A DNA stretch of 24,845 bases. Source: a virus. The position numbers and the translations under genes are program-made. The DNA lies in the IMG/VR virus record IMGVR_UViG_3300020469_000250, positions 1-24,845 of that record, one strand, 5' to 3'. The notes below the pieces were generated by a model. It did no database searches, had not been told where the DNA came from, and was given only the letters and a program-made list of their open reading frames with translations. Of this stretch, positions 1 to 7,369 are shown in pieces (position 1 is the stretch's first letter; each line of letters begins with the position of its first letter).

Positions 1-379
1 AAGCACCTGAAAAAGTTGTAGCAGTTAAAGTACCGCCTACAACAGCATTATTACTAGCGTCTTCAAATACAGCTTTACTTGCAGGTAAAGTACAAAATAC
101 ATCTTTAGTTCCTGCAGAAAAATTTACATTAGAATCAGAATTTGAACTACTTATAATTGTTGTTCTAGCTAATGTATCAGGCGTGGCATCGGTAACAGTA
201 CCAAGACCTACTTCAAACTCATCTGCAGTTTGATGAACAATAGCATAGTAGACAGTATTGGAATTACCAATACCTGCTACAAAAGATTCAAAGCCTGTTT
301 CAGCACCAGCTAAATTTATAGTACCTGTGCCTACTGTAGTCGTTGTTTCCTTAACTCTATCGTTAAGAACTAATGCCAT
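1..379 (-). CDS. virion-associated protein, 3' end cut by window edge
   Basis: The reading frame starts at the ATG at 379 and is still open at position 1, so only the first 126 residues are visible. The protein begins MALVLNDRVKETTTT and is rich in Thr, Ser, Val and Gly, with a phrase around GNSNTVYYAIVHQ. I recognise it as a type common next to neck and tail genes in marine phages, but its function is not established and I see no enzyme motif. Its start codon overlaps the stop of the upstream gene (TAATG), so translation is probably coupled within the late operon. A tail, fibre or virion-surface role is inferred from position and composition only. Confidence 0.75.
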   Translation of the reverse strand, partial: MALVLNDRVKETTTTVGTGTINLAGAETGFESFVAGIGNSNTVYYAIVHQTADEFEVGLGTVTDATPDTLARTTIISSSNSDSNVNFSAGTKDVFCTLPASKAVFEDASNNAVVGGTLTATTFSGA

Positions 380-810
380 TAAGCTATTCTAATTATTGCG
401 TTAGATGCGTCTGGTGTTGGAAACTGAATAGTGAAGTCACCATTTGTAGAAGTCTTATCTCCACCAAAAGCTAAGATAGCTACTGATGGGTCTCCTGATG
501 CGCTGTCATTAAAAATCATTGCACCATTAGCAGTAATAGTTGAACTACCAAAAGTTAAATCTGCAAAGTCAGTAAATGCAGTAGTACCTGATGTAGTAGG
601 GTCTACTCTTGTTAAAGCTCCACCCTTTGCAGTATAGCCTGTGCCTGATACTTCATTACTTGTTGTATACGCAGTAGTTGCTGCACCTAAAGAAGCACTA
701 CTTGTATATAGTGCTAAGTTAAATGTACTACCACCTGAGTTTTTAAAATTGTGTACAGCTTCCATTAATTCTTTTTTAAAAGAAGTACACATTGCTTGAG
801 ATATTGCCAT
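379..810 (-). CDS. probable virion structural protein, 143 aa
   Basis: This small protein starts MAISQAMCTSFKKELMEA, which is probably helical, and continues as a Thr/Ser/Ala/Gly-rich region likely to be beta-structured, ending in FTIQFPTPDASNAIIRIA. No signal peptide, membrane segment or catalytic motif is visible. Such proteins recur beside neck and tail genes of marine phages and are generally uncharacterised. A good ribosome-binding site (AAGGAGG) precedes the ATG, and the ATG overlaps the stop of the upstream gene, so it belongs to the same late operon. A tail or decoration role is inference. Confidence 0.8.
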   Translation of the reverse strand: MAISQAMCTSFKKELMEAVHNFKNSGGSTFNLALYTSSASLGAATTAYTTSNEVSGTGYTAKGGALTRVDPTTSGTTAFTDFADLTFGSSTITANGAMIFNDSASGDPSVAILAFGGDKTSTNGDFTIQFPTPDASNAIIRIA

Positions 811-1100
811 TACAGCCTCCTTATTATTTCAGCCATATCTTTATGACCTTGTTTTTCTAATAAACCAGCTACTGTGCTTCTGTCACTAGCTATAGCTTGT
901 TTCATATATATTAAAACTACTTGAGCAATACTACTTCTAAAAGCATCTGCTTGTGCTTTAACCATAGGGTCTGCACCATCGCTAATAGAAATTAATCTTT
1001 CAAGTATTCTTTCAGTCCAGTATTCAGGACTTAAACCTTTATTTTCTGTAGCTATGACATTTACGCTGCCTACTTCTGGTTTTGTATCTACGCTAATCAT
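810..1100 (-). CDS. small conserved phage protein, 96 aa
   Basis: Function unknown. The sequence is mostly hydrophilic and probably helical in its second half (SPEYWTERILERLISISD, then KAQADAFRSSIAQVVLIY). It has no cysteine cluster, signal peptide or membrane helix. It lies between the neck adaptor and the 143-aa virion protein and shares stop/start bases with both neighbours, which suggests co-translation. I have the impression of similar small proteins at this place in marine phage neck modules, but cannot name the family. It could be a neck or tail-assembly component. Confidence 0.75.
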   Translation of the reverse strand: MISVDTKPEVGSVNVIATENKGLSPEYWTERILERLISISDGADPMVKAQADAFRSSIAQVVLIYMKQAIASDRSTVAGLLEKQGHKDMAEIIRRL

Positions 1101-1741
1101 TAGCTCCTCTCTCTTTTAAATGTACCATTACTATAAGTATCAATAGTATTGTCGGCTTCGCCAAGATTTTGTAATCTTGATATAGCTTGAAAATATCTTT
1201 TTTCATACTCTGCTTGTAACTCTGGACTACCTTTCATGTATACATATGATTCAACTAAACATCCATAGAGTAAAGCATTAGAAGCATTTTCTGAAAGCCA
1301 TGTTGTTCCACTTCCAGCTCCTGCAGTCAAAGAGGCAGGGCGATAAAAGTAGTGTAATTCTGCTGCATAATCCAAGTTAGGAACAGGAGCAACGATAAAA
1401 CTATTATCATCGTATAGTGCATAATGTTGTGGCTTTTGTTGTAATGATGTATCTGGGTAAGCTTCTCTTATAAAGTTTACATCTCTAAAATATAAAAAAT
1501 CTAAATTAGTTCCTGTGCCTATTGCTAAAGAAAAATTATCTAAGAAATCAGAAGGCGTTGATAAAAATTGATTGCCTGCTGATAATGTGCCTGTAACATT
1601 TTTTCTAAATACAGGAAGCTTTACTGATTTTAATATTCTTTCTTCAGCTTGTTTAATAATCTGTGGCAAATCTCCTACAAAAGTAGTTTCAGAATTTTCT
1701 AAATAATTTTGTATTAGAGTTTGTAATTCAGTATAAGTCAT
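1100..1741 (-). CDS. head-tail neck adaptor-like protein
   Basis: Predicted neck protein of about 213 residues. The helical N-terminus (MTYTELQTLIQNYLENSE, then QIIKQAEERILKSVKLPVFR) followed by a mixed middle part and a helical C-terminus (LYGCLVESYVYMKGSPELQAEYEKRY) is the pattern of the adaptor proteins that sit under the portal in short-tailed phages. I place it in that group by pattern recognition, not alignment. An upstream in-frame ATG at 1768 would overlap the previous gene by 23 bases. I prefer the ATG at 1741 because MTYTEL is the start I recall for such proteins and it lies just after the upstream stop. Neither start has a strong ribosome-binding site. Confidence 0.75.
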   Translation of the reverse strand: MTYTELQTLIQNYLENSETTFVGDLPQIIKQAEERILKSVKLPVFRKNVTGTLSAGNQFLSTPSDFLDNFSLAIGTGTNLDFLYFRDVNFIREAYPDTSLQQKPQHYALYDDNSFIVAPVPNLDYAAELHYFYRPASLTAGAGSGTTWLSENASNALLYGCLVESYVYMKGSPELQAEYEKRYFQAISRLQNLGEADNTIDTYSNGTFKRERS

Positions 1742-1745
1742 AGTT

Positions 1746-2558
1746 TTATGGTGTGTTAGCCTGACCACCCATACCAGAGTGATTAGTACAGTAATAATAA
1801 AGTGTTGGCGCTCCTACTGCTACAGTAATTCTTGTATAAGCTCCTGCATTTCCGGGAGTTCCATTAGTCGTAACTCCTGTTGTATATTCTGTTCCCCCTG
1901 CATGAGTACCATTAGAAGTAGTTGAAAATCTTAGCGGGTGATTAGCATTACTTGCATTTGATTGGTCAAAAGTAAATGTAGCTCCTTCTGCAAGATTAAG
2001 AGTTGGATAGACAACTCCATTTACATAAAATCTATTAGCTCCTGCATATGAGGCAACTGTAATTGCAAAAGTTTGACCAGCTAATATATTTACATTTCCA
2101 ATATTAGTAGAAGAACTATTACCAGTCACATTTGCTGTATCTGAATTACTAACTACAAATAATGTTCCTACTTCAGTAGTCCCTAGATTTGTTGTTAAAG
2201 AAACATTTGTATTTACAGTACCTGCTCCTCCGCCTCCGCCATCAGTATCTCCGCCAAATGTTATCCTGCCTACAGCTCCTCTTAATGCTAACCCTGTTCC
2301 ATTTAAAGGATTGAATCCATAATAAGAAGCAAAATCATTTCTATTTGTATCTGGTCTAGGATTAAATAAAGATATAGCATCGGATGTATCTACTTCACCA
2401 ATTCTAAATTGTGGCTGGTCAGGGTCTAAACATGATGTACAAATTCTACTGCCAGTTCTTTTTTGGTCTTGTACTTCGTACTTTAATTCTTTAAGTTTGT
2501 AGGTAAAGCCACATCTATCACAAAGACCTAATGCTTTTTTTCCTGCAGCGTACGACAT
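1746..2558 (-). CDS. virion protein with zinc-ribbon N-terminus and cupredoxin-like C-terminus
   Basis: 270 residues. The N-terminus carries two cysteine pairs (C13/C16 and C40/C43) typical of a zinc ribbon. The middle is Gly/Thr/Ser-rich with a GDTDGGGGGAG linker. The C-terminal third looks beta-rich and contains H207 in SNANHPLRF and then C257-x-x-H260-x-x-M263 in YYYCTNHSGMGG. This His...Cys-x2-His-x2-Met arrangement equals the type 1 copper ligand set and spacing of amicyanin-type cupredoxins. Its position between the two neck adaptor genes argues for a virion component. Whether it binds zinc or copper is inference. The fold could also be a tail-spike-like module in which these residues have another role. 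Confidence 0.75.
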   Translation of the reverse strand: MSYAAGKKALGLCDRCGFTYKLKELKYEVQDQKRTGSRICTSCLDPDQPQFRIGEVDTSDAISLFNPRPDTNRNDFASYYGFNPLNGTGLALRGAVGRITFGGDTDGGGGGAGTVNTNVSLTTNLGTTEVGTLFVVSNSDTANVTGNSSSTNIGNVNILAGQTFAITVASYAGANRFYVNGVVYPTLNLAEGATFTFDQSNASNANHPLRFSTTSNGTHAGGTEYTTGVTTNGTPGNAGAYTRITVAVGAPTLYYYCTNHSGMGGQANTP

Positions 2559-2560
2559 TT

Positions 2561-3250
2561 TTAGTAATTGTTCATATTAGGAACAAATCTTACAGGCGCT
2601 CTTTCTCTGTCAGCTTCTGAAACTTCTTTCCATAATTCATCATATCTAGCTTTAATCATAGGAACTCGTGGCTGAGACTCATTATTTTTACAAGCAATGT
2701 TATATGCCAAAGCATAAGTTAAACAAGGTAAGTATCTTGCTGGTACATCAGTATTTAAACTTGCATTAGTTCCTGAGTCTTCAATTCTTTTTATGTAGTC
2801 ATATATGATTGTATATGTTTGCGCAGAATCTGGTGTTGCCCATACGCCAATTTTTAAAGTTATTCCTTTGTCTACATAAAATTGCGTGGGTTTAGATTGC
2901 ATTAATTTTTTAGCTTGATGTATATATTCAGTTCTACTAATTCTATTTAGTCTTTGGTCAAATTGTTTATCTGTATCTCCTGAGTCAGTTCTTAAAACTA
3001 CATCTACTATTTCTAGTGCAGAAGCATCTGCATCGTATAAATTAGCGCCAGCAACTAAAGTTATACTGCCTTGTTCTACTTTCCAAAGATTAAGACCTTT
3101 ATTTTGCCATTCAAGAAAAATTAAATCTAATGCTCTTTTTGCTGTATTGTAATCTCCACCTGATGACATAGACAAACCACAGAGGTCGTAAGCCTCTTCC
3201 ATTATTTCCGTTATATCTAAATTGAATGTATAAGTTCCACTAGTCGCCAT
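2561..3250 (-). CDS. head-tail neck adaptor-like protein (P22 gp4-like type)
   Basis: 229 residues, predicted to bind the portal and extend the DNA exit channel. The helical N-terminus (DITEIMEEAYDLCGL, then YNTAKRALDLIFLEWQNKGLN), a central beta-rich part (VWATPDSAQTYTIIYDYI) and a helical C-terminus (ARYLPCLTYALAYNIACKN, then IKARYDELWKEVSEADRER) are what I associate with gp4-like tail accessory factors of short-tailed phages. It lies downstream of the portal and capsid genes, the usual place for neck proteins. A second adaptor-like gene follows one gene later, so the two may form successive rings. The family call is by memory. Confidence 0.72.
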   Translation of the reverse strand: MATSGTYTFNLDITEIMEEAYDLCGLSMSSGGDYNTAKRALDLIFLEWQNKGLNLWKVEQGSITLVAGANLYDADASALEIVDVVLRTDSGDTDKQFDQRLNRISRTEYIHQAKKLMQSKPTQFYVDKGITLKIGVWATPDSAQTYTIIYDYIKRIEDSGTNASLNTDVPARYLPCLTYALAYNIACKNNESQPRVPMIKARYDELWKEVSEADRERAPVRFVPNMNNY

Positions 3251-3362
3251 ATCTAACTCTTATTACTGTTATGTCTCCTCGTTTTTCTTGGGTTACTATT
3301 TTTTGTTTTTTTTTACCAGACTTTTCAATCTGTTGTTGCATATTAGTTCTAGCTATTGTCAT
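3240..3362 (-). CDS. very small basic protein, 40 aa
   Basis: A short frame starting MTIARTNMQQQIEKSGKKKQ and ending VIRVRYGD. Support comes from its fit: its ATG overlaps the stop of the upstream gene (ATGA), GAGGT lies upstream at ribosome-binding distance, and it ends 11 bases inside the next gene, filling an otherwise empty gap. It contains a nine-base A tract coding for lysines, a possible slippage site. Function unknown; it resembles its lysine-rich neighbours in charge. Confidence 0.55.
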   Translation of the reverse strand: MTIARTNMQQQIEKSGKKKQKIVTQEKRGDITVIRVRYGD

Positions 3363-3598
3363 CTGTACCTCGCTGTTTTCTTTGCAATATTCTTTGGTTG
3401 TTTTACAAACTGCTTACCTTTTTTAGTTCCTTTTCTTTTGGCTTTAGTAGTAGCTGCATATTCTTTAGAAGATAATGCTTTGATAGCTTTTTCAGGTAAA
3501 TAGCGTTCACCAGTTTTAGCTGATGGCTTTCCTGATTTAGTTCTCCATTTTTGCTTAGTCCAATTTTTTAAAGACCTTTGCGATTTTTTTAAAGGCAT
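3359..3598 (-). CDS. small lysine-rich protein (DUF5872-like)
   Basis: 79 residues, about one third Lys or Arg, without acidic stretches or cysteines. It begins MPLKKSQRSLKNWTKQKWRT and includes TGERYLPEKAIKALSSKEYAATT. I recall this sequence type as a widespread small family of marine phages and giant viruses (DUF5872), of unknown function. Its charge would allow DNA binding inside the capsid, but that is inference. It is part of a run of six or seven tiny basic genes, each overlapping or abutting the next, within the structural operon. Confidence 0.8.
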   Translation of the reverse strand: MPLKKSQRSLKNWTKQKWRTKSGKPSAKTGERYLPEKAIKALSSKEYAATTKAKRKGTKKGKQFVKQPKNIAKKTARYR

Positions 3599-3858
3599 TA
3601 CGCTTTATGTTGTTTTTGTATATCAAACTTAGCTTCTAAAGTTGCGCCTTTATGTGCTTTAAATTTACCTTCATGTTTCATGAGATTATATCCGCCACCT
3701 TCTTTCTTCATCCAATGAAAACCATCAGGAGCTTTTACTCCCTTAGAAGATGTAGTCTTTCCGCCAGACTTCATAAATCCCATATTGTTTCTTGCTTCTG
3801 TAGGAAGCTTTGCTAGTCCTTTGTTTCCTTCAGGGACTGGTTTGAGTTGTTTCTTCAT
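3598..3858 (-). CDS. small basic phage protein, 86 aa
   Basis: Function unknown. The protein is basic and glycine-rich, with MKKQLKPVPEGNKGLAKLP at the start and a HWMKKEGGGYNLMKHEGKFK segment suggestive of a small beta structure, then a helical tail. It overlaps both neighbours by one to four bases, so translation is probably coupled. Similar short proteins occur in the lysine-rich gene runs of marine phages. A capsid-internal or DNA-binding role is a guess from charge and position. Confidence 0.78.
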   Translation of the reverse strand: MKKQLKPVPEGNKGLAKLPTEARNNMGFMKSGGKTTSSKGVKAPDGFHWMKKEGGGYNLMKHEGKFKAHKGATLEAKFDIQKQHKA

Positions 3859-4046
3859 TTATAGCCACCACCTTTTTCTTTATAGCGTTTTGCCAACATC
3901 TGAGCCTTACGAGCAGACCATTGTCCGGGTTTACCGCCCTTACTTCCTGCTTTAATTCTATTAAATAAATTTTTACGCATAGTAGGTTTAGTATAGTTAC
4001 CAGCTTGATTAACCTTTGATTTAGATTTTTTAGCTCTACTCACCAC
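3855..4046 (-). CDS. small lysine/arginine-rich protein, 63 aa
   Basis: Very basic protein (MVSRAKKSKSKVNQAGNYTK at the start, GGKPGQWSARKAQMLAKRYK toward the end). The final KEKGGGYK resembles the GGGYN segment of the next gene, so the small basic genes may be related by duplication. It overlaps the upstream gene by seven bases and the downstream gene by four. No catalytic motif. Nucleic-acid binding is plausible from charge alone. Confidence 0.78.
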   Translation of the reverse strand: MVSRAKKSKSKVNQAGNYTKPTMRKNLFNRIKAGSKGGKPGQWSARKAQMLAKRYKEKGGGYK

Positions 4047-4333
4047 TTCACCTTATCTGCCCAATAAGCTGCTGACATCTTACCTCTTTTTATATTCTTT
4101 GCATGACGAGCTTTGAAGGATTTTCGTTTTGCTTTCATTCTTGCAGACTCACCAGCTTTTGGTTTACCTGCAGTCTTAGCGCCTTTCTGTCCAAATCTAA
4201 TCGTCTTTACTTTGCTACCTTCTTTGGCAACAACTATATGAGATTTCTTAGGATGGTTGGGAGTACGCTTAGGTTTATTATAACCAGATACTCCAGCATT
4301 TTTTAAACGAGAGTCCTTCTTAGCTCCAGACAT
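4040..4333 (-). CDS. small basic conserved phage protein, 97 aa
   Basis: Function unknown. The protein starts MSGAKKDSRLKNAGVSGYNK, followed by KRTPNHPKKSHIVVAKEGSK and a Lys/Arg-rich helix ending KRGKMSAAYWADKVKW. I recognise this sequence type, including the SGYNKPKRTPNHPKKSH and AAYWADK parts, as common in cyanophage and other marine phage genomes, where it has no assigned role. It overlaps both neighbours at the start/stop bases. Nucleic-acid binding is inferred from charge. Confidence 0.82.
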   Translation of the reverse strand: MSGAKKDSRLKNAGVSGYNKPKRTPNHPKKSHIVVAKEGSKVKTIRFGQKGAKTAGKPKAGESARMKAKRKSFKARHAKNIKRGKMSAAYWADKVKW

Positions 4334-4485
4334 TATTTGCCAGTCTTACCGCCACGAAACATTGCAGACATAGGTGCTTTCTTTTTCATTACACCTCCGC
4401 CCATGTAAGATTTTTCATCTTGTTTTTTCATCTTACCGCCATGTCCATAACCTTCGACTCTTTTCTTTTTCATTCCACCGGGCAT
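4333..4485 (-). CDS. very small Gly/Lys/Met-rich protein, 50 aa
   Basis: A 50-residue frame, MPGGMKKKRVEGYGHGGKMK at the start and ending AMFRGGKTGK. Its stop shares bases with the start of the 97-aa gene (TAATG), and TGAGGTA lies just before its ATG. The GHGGKM and GGGVMKKK pieces repeat within the protein. I recall similar MP-GG-KKKRVEGY peptides in marine phages. Function unknown. It fills the gap between its neighbours, which supports it as real. Confidence 0.68.
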   Translation of the reverse strand: MPGGMKKKRVEGYGHGGKMKKQDEKSYMGGGVMKKKAPMSAMFRGGKTGK

Positions 4486-4492
4486 GATTACC

Positions 4493-4801
4493 TCACTTTT
4501 TTGTAGTAGCTTTTTTCTTTGCTACGGATTTTTTAGTTGTTTTTTTTGTTGCTTTAGTTTTTGGTGTTTTACCTCCAACATAAGCTTCGTTTACATCTGG
4601 AGTAGATGGGTCATCAGCCACATAGTGACCTTTAGTTGTTCTAGCTCTAACACCATTTAGTTCATCTGCTTTTCTTTGAGCATCTTCTAAATCTGGGTCA
4701 GGTCCAAATACAATTTCATAAATACCATCTTCATTTTCCATCAAAACATTATATTGTGCTGGAAAACCACTCATAGATATTATTGCTTTTTTAGTAGCCA
4801 T
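4493..4801 (-). CDS. small protein with lysine/threonine tail, 102 aa
   Basis: The first two thirds form a possible compact domain (ISMSGFPAQYNVLMENEDGI, then DPDLEDAQRKADELNGVRA). The last 25 residues are an alternating Lys/Thr/Ala tail (TKATKKTTKKSVAKKKATTK) like histone H1 or bacterial Hc1-type tails, which are disordered and bind DNA. An AAGGAG ribosome-binding site precedes the ATG. It is the first of the run of basic genes. DNA compaction in the head is an idea from composition only. Confidence 0.75.
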   Translation of the reverse strand: MATKKAIISMSGFPAQYNVLMENEDGIYEIVFGPDPDLEDAQRKADELNGVRARTTKGHYVADDPSTPDVNEAYVGGKTPKTKATKKTTKKSVAKKKATTKK

Positions 4802-4810
4802 ATAAACTCC

Positions 4811-5215
4811 TTATGAATATATTTTAGTCATTTCAACTGTTATCGAATAAGTGTCGCCATTACTAGCTCCCTTAGTCGTTAAAAGAATGTCTCCAGTCTT
4901 TCCAGTTCCTGCATTATTTGGAATACCACCAAAGTCTTTAAAGTCCATATGTCCATTACTGCTTTCTGCTAACTCTGCTATTAATGTATTAGCATTAGCG
5001 TCAAAAAATAATTGAACAGACATACCAACGATGGCGTGACTTACTCTAAGAACTCTTACCTCAGAACAAGAACGACCTGCATTATCAGTTCCCAAAGCAG
5101 AAACATCTACTTTAGCAACTGCAGCTTCGCCTGTGCCATCGCTGACATTGGTAAACTTCATAATACAGTTTCTTGACCCATCATTAATTATTTGGGTTGT
5201 TACTGCATCTGCCAT
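4811..5215 (-). CDS. probable virion structural protein, 134 aa
   Basis: The protein starts MADAVTTQIINDGSRNCIMK and appears beta-rich, with alternating hydrophobic residues and Gly/Asn turns, ending TYSITVEMTKIYS. I recognise a type frequent between capsid and neck genes of marine phages, without an assigned function. No enzymatic motif or targeting signal. The gene is ten bases downstream of the 151-aa gene, in the same operon. A head decoration or head-fibre role is plausible and unproven. Confidence 0.78.
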   Translation of the reverse strand: MADAVTTQIINDGSRNCIMKFTNVSDGTGEAAVAKVDVSALGTDNAGRSCSEVRVLRVSHAIVGMSVQLFFDANANTLIAELAESSNGHMDFKDFGGIPNNAGTGKTGDILLTTKGASNGDTYSITVEMTKIYS

Positions 5216-5224
5216 AATTTACCT

Positions 5225-5680
5225 TTAACTTAAGTTGTTATTTTGAATATACATTACTGTAACTGTAGCTGCACCTGTTGTTGCATCACCATTAGCTCCA
5301 GTAAAATCTGCTAAAACTTGAATATCAGTTGTGCCTACATCAGTAGCTTCTGTATCTAAAGTACCTCTGGTAGTTCCTAATGCTTTAGCATTTGCATCAT
5401 TAATAAAAGCATCACCATCTGCAACAGTACCAACATTTACTAATGCTGCACCGCCATCATTATTAACAGTAGTTACATTTAATATGACATCTATAATTTG
5501 TGAATTAGCTGGAACAGTAGCCATTACTTGGTTCAAGTGACTTGCACCAATAATATCTACTACAGCAGATTGAGCCATAACGACAGAGCCGGTATTAGCA
5601 ATATCAGTACCTACAGTAGTTCCAGTTGTATCTTTGATTGAACCAGCTTTAACTGGTCCTGAGAATGTTGTTGTTCCCAT
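5225..5680 (-). CDS. probable virion or head-decoration protein, 151 aa
   Basis: First gene after the capsid terminator. It begins MGTTTFSGPVKAGSIKDTTG, and the remainder is rich in Ala, Thr, Val, Asn and Gly with predicted beta strands (QIIDVILNVTTVNNDGG, GAATVTVMYIQNNN). The N-terminal TTTFSGPVK phrase recurs in marine phage proteins encoded next to the major capsid gene, which suggests a capsid-associated fibre or decoration protein. AAGGAGG lies at good distance before the ATG. The gene may be read by partial read-through of the terminator at 5766-5790 or from a promoter in the short gap. Confidence 0.75.
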   Translation of the reverse strand: MGTTTFSGPVKAGSIKDTTGTTVGTDIANTGSVVMAQSAVVDIIGASHLNQVMATVPANSQIIDVILNVTTVNNDGGAALVNVGTVADGDAFINDANAKALGTTRGTLDTEATDVGTTDIQVLADFTGANGDATTGAATVTVMYIQNNNLS

Positions 5681-5702
5681 TATTCCCTCCTTAAAGGAAA
5701 AA

Positions 5703-5742
5703 ATCTATCATCTTGGGTTGTCTGCTAGGTCAGTTGATAGAT
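5703..5742. repeat. inverted repeat before the 151-aa gene
   Basis: ATCTATCA at 5703-5710 is the exact reverse complement of TGATAGAT at 5735-5742, with 24 bases between. On the minus strand the second arm is followed by a run of T, so it could act as a weak second terminator or an mRNA 5'-end stabiliser. It might equally be an operator. Confidence 0.45.
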
Positions 5743-5765
5743 AATTAATTAAACCCTAGATATAG

Positions 5766-5790
5766 AAAAAGGGGAGACCGAAGTCTCCCC
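5766..5790 (-). terminator. intrinsic terminator after the capsid gene
   Basis: Read on the minus strand, GGGGAGAC, a TTCG tetraloop and GTCTCCCC form a perfect eight-pair GC-rich stem followed directly by TTTTT. It lies eight bases beyond the capsid stop codon, the right place to end or attenuate the abundant capsid message and lower expression of the genes below. Confidence 0.9.
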
Positions 5791-5797
5791 TAAATTC

Positions 5798-6709
5798 TTA
5801 ACTCGCTCCCGGACTTGCGTATATACCTAGAGGGTCTGATACTCCAAAGGAATATCTTTCTCTAGCTTTATATCTAACATTTCCAGTCTCGAAGTCACCA
5901 TCCATGCTGGTAGTCATCGGACTTCTAACAAAGTGCTTCATGCCATCAGGAATATCCGTAGTAATGAAGAAAGCGTTAGTGTCAGTAAGATAATGATTTA
6001 CAACAAAACCTTCAGGAATTACTCCGTTAGTTTTAAGTGCATTAATGTCATTATCTGCAGTACCAACTCTGTAGTCACTTTGAAGTAGTCTAGTTGCTAC
6101 AAATTGTAAGTCAGAAGGTATGATTAACTTCTTAGCTCTTGCAGCAATTTTAAGACCCCTTTCATCTGTGTACTTACCAATTTGAATAATTGCATCTTCT
6201 AAAGAAGCTTCATTCAAGTCAGCACCAGTTGTTGGTCTGTTTGAGTTTGTACCACCATTTACAAGTGGGTGAGCTGTATTAAATAAACTCACGCCATCTC
6301 CACTATTGAATGTGGTAAAACCATTATTCAAAGGTGTAGCGGCTTTCACTTGTTTTGTGTACGCCATTGCACGCGCTAAAGCTTTGGTATATCTGGCAGA
6401 AAGTTGCACATAGAGGTTATCCTCCATGGCTTCTTCTGTTACAGCGAATCCCATTGCTATAGTTTCGTGTGTGTATCTTGCGACAAAAGATTCTTGCGCA
6501 GTATCATAACTGATAGCAGCACCTTCATCTTTTACTGGAGCAGCACCAAATCCAGATAACTTTAACTCTTCTTCGAAACTTCTTTCAGAGTTTTCAGTTA
6601 CATAGATTTCCTCATGTTCATTGTCATGAGTTGTGTACTCTTCGCCAAAAAGGGCATTTAATCCCGGTAGAAGCTGTTTAAGCTCATTTGCTCTTGATAT
6701 AGCAGCCAT
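5798..6709 (-). CDS. major capsid protein
   Basis: 303 residues forming the head shell. Features suited to an HK97-fold capsid protein of the Mu gpT-like kind are the N-terminal MAAISRANELKQLLPGLNAL segment, a charged region resembling an E-loop (HEEIYVTENSERSFEEE), a long helix (NLYVQLSARYTKALARAMAY), and a C-terminal part with AKKLIIPSDLQFVATRLL and ARERYSFGVSDPLGIYAS. The family call is from general pattern and gene order. The gene follows scaffold and minor head genes and is followed by a strong terminator, both usual for a capsid gene. A GGAGACTAATT leader sits before the ATG. No protease gene is visible in this window. Confidence 0.87.
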   Translation of the reverse strand: MAAISRANELKQLLPGLNALFGEEYTTHDNEHEEIYVTENSERSFEEELKLSGFGAAPVKDEGAAISYDTAQESFVARYTHETIAMGFAVTEEAMEDNLYVQLSARYTKALARAMAYTKQVKAATPLNNGFTTFNSGDGVSLFNTAHPLVNGGTNSNRPTTGADLNEASLEDAIIQIGKYTDERGLKIAARAKKLIIPSDLQFVATRLLQSDYRVGTADNDINALKTNGVIPEGFVVNHYLTDTNAFFITTDIPDGMKHFVRSPMTTSMDGDFETGNVRYKARERYSFGVSDPLGIYASPGAS

Positions 6710-6720
6710 AATTAGTCTCC

Positions 6721-7308
6721 TTAACCGATACCAGTCGCATTAAGCAACTGATGTCCTACATTAAACATTACGAGTACATCAGTTTTTGCATCACCAATAG
6801 CACTATCAGGACCATCGACAAAGTCGATAATCTTTAAAGGTAGTGTGTTGGTAGTGTTTGCTGTACTCCCGTCGATTGCATTTTTGCTTGTCCCAATCGC
6901 TGTTGAACCTGCAGTTTGAATAACTGCAACATTCTTGCCCAAGTCGTCTTGGTCAAGAGATTCATCGGATTGCATCTGCATTACTAAGAATGGGTCAGAA
7001 GCAACATATGCCATAATATCATCGGCTGCTGTATTAGCAGGATAATATTGATTGAAAGTGGTTTGACCAGTTGAAGGGTCAGTATACGAACAACCTAAAA
7101 ATACTCCAATAGGAGTCATGGAAGTAGTTCCAGTATCCTTTTGGATTGTAGTGTTTGGGTTGTTATCTGCCCACTTAACAAAGTCGCCATAAAAAATATC
7201 AGTCGCAAAACCGCTAGTTATTTTATAGTGAGTAATCTTTGCATTGTAAGCACACGATACTAACGAGCCTTGTGGTCTAGCACCCATAGGTGTAGCTGTT
7301 GAAGCCAT
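6721..7308 (-). CDS. probable capsid-associated structural protein, 195 aa
   Basis: Located between the scaffold-side genes and the capsid gene. It starts MASTATPMGARPQGSLVSCA and is rich in Thr, Asp, Ala and Gly, with predicted beta strands (FLVMQMQSDESLDQDDLGKN, then DVLVMFNVGHQLL). There is no signal peptide or catalytic motif. Comparable proteins occur immediately before capsid genes in marine phages. Capsid stabilisation or decoration is a sensible guess. The AGGAG ribosome-binding site lies directly beside a small hairpin in the gap upstream. Confidence 0.75.
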   Translation of the reverse strand: MASTATPMGARPQGSLVSCAYNAKITHYKITSGFATDIFYGDFVKWADNNPNTTIQKDTGTTSMTPIGVFLGCSYTDPSTGQTTFNQYYPANTAADDIMAYVASDPFLVMQMQSDESLDQDDLGKNVAVIQTAGSTAIGTSKNAIDGSTANTTNTLPLKIIDFVDGPDSAIGDAKTDVLVMFNVGHQLLNATGIG

Positions 7309-7322
7309 AGTATTAAACTCCT

Positions 7323-7369
7323 CTGCAATAAATTGCAGAATAAATTATTAAATTAGACTCTAAGAGTCT
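7323..7369. repeat. pair of short hairpins between two head genes
   Basis: CTGCAA/TTGCAG (7323-7338) forms a six-pair stem with a four-base loop beside the ribosome-binding site of the 195-aa gene. AGACTCT/AGAGTCT (7355-7369) is a perfect seven-pair inverted repeat spanning the stop codon of the gene above. Neither has a proper T run, so they may be RNA-processing or stability elements instead of terminators. Confidence 0.5.
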
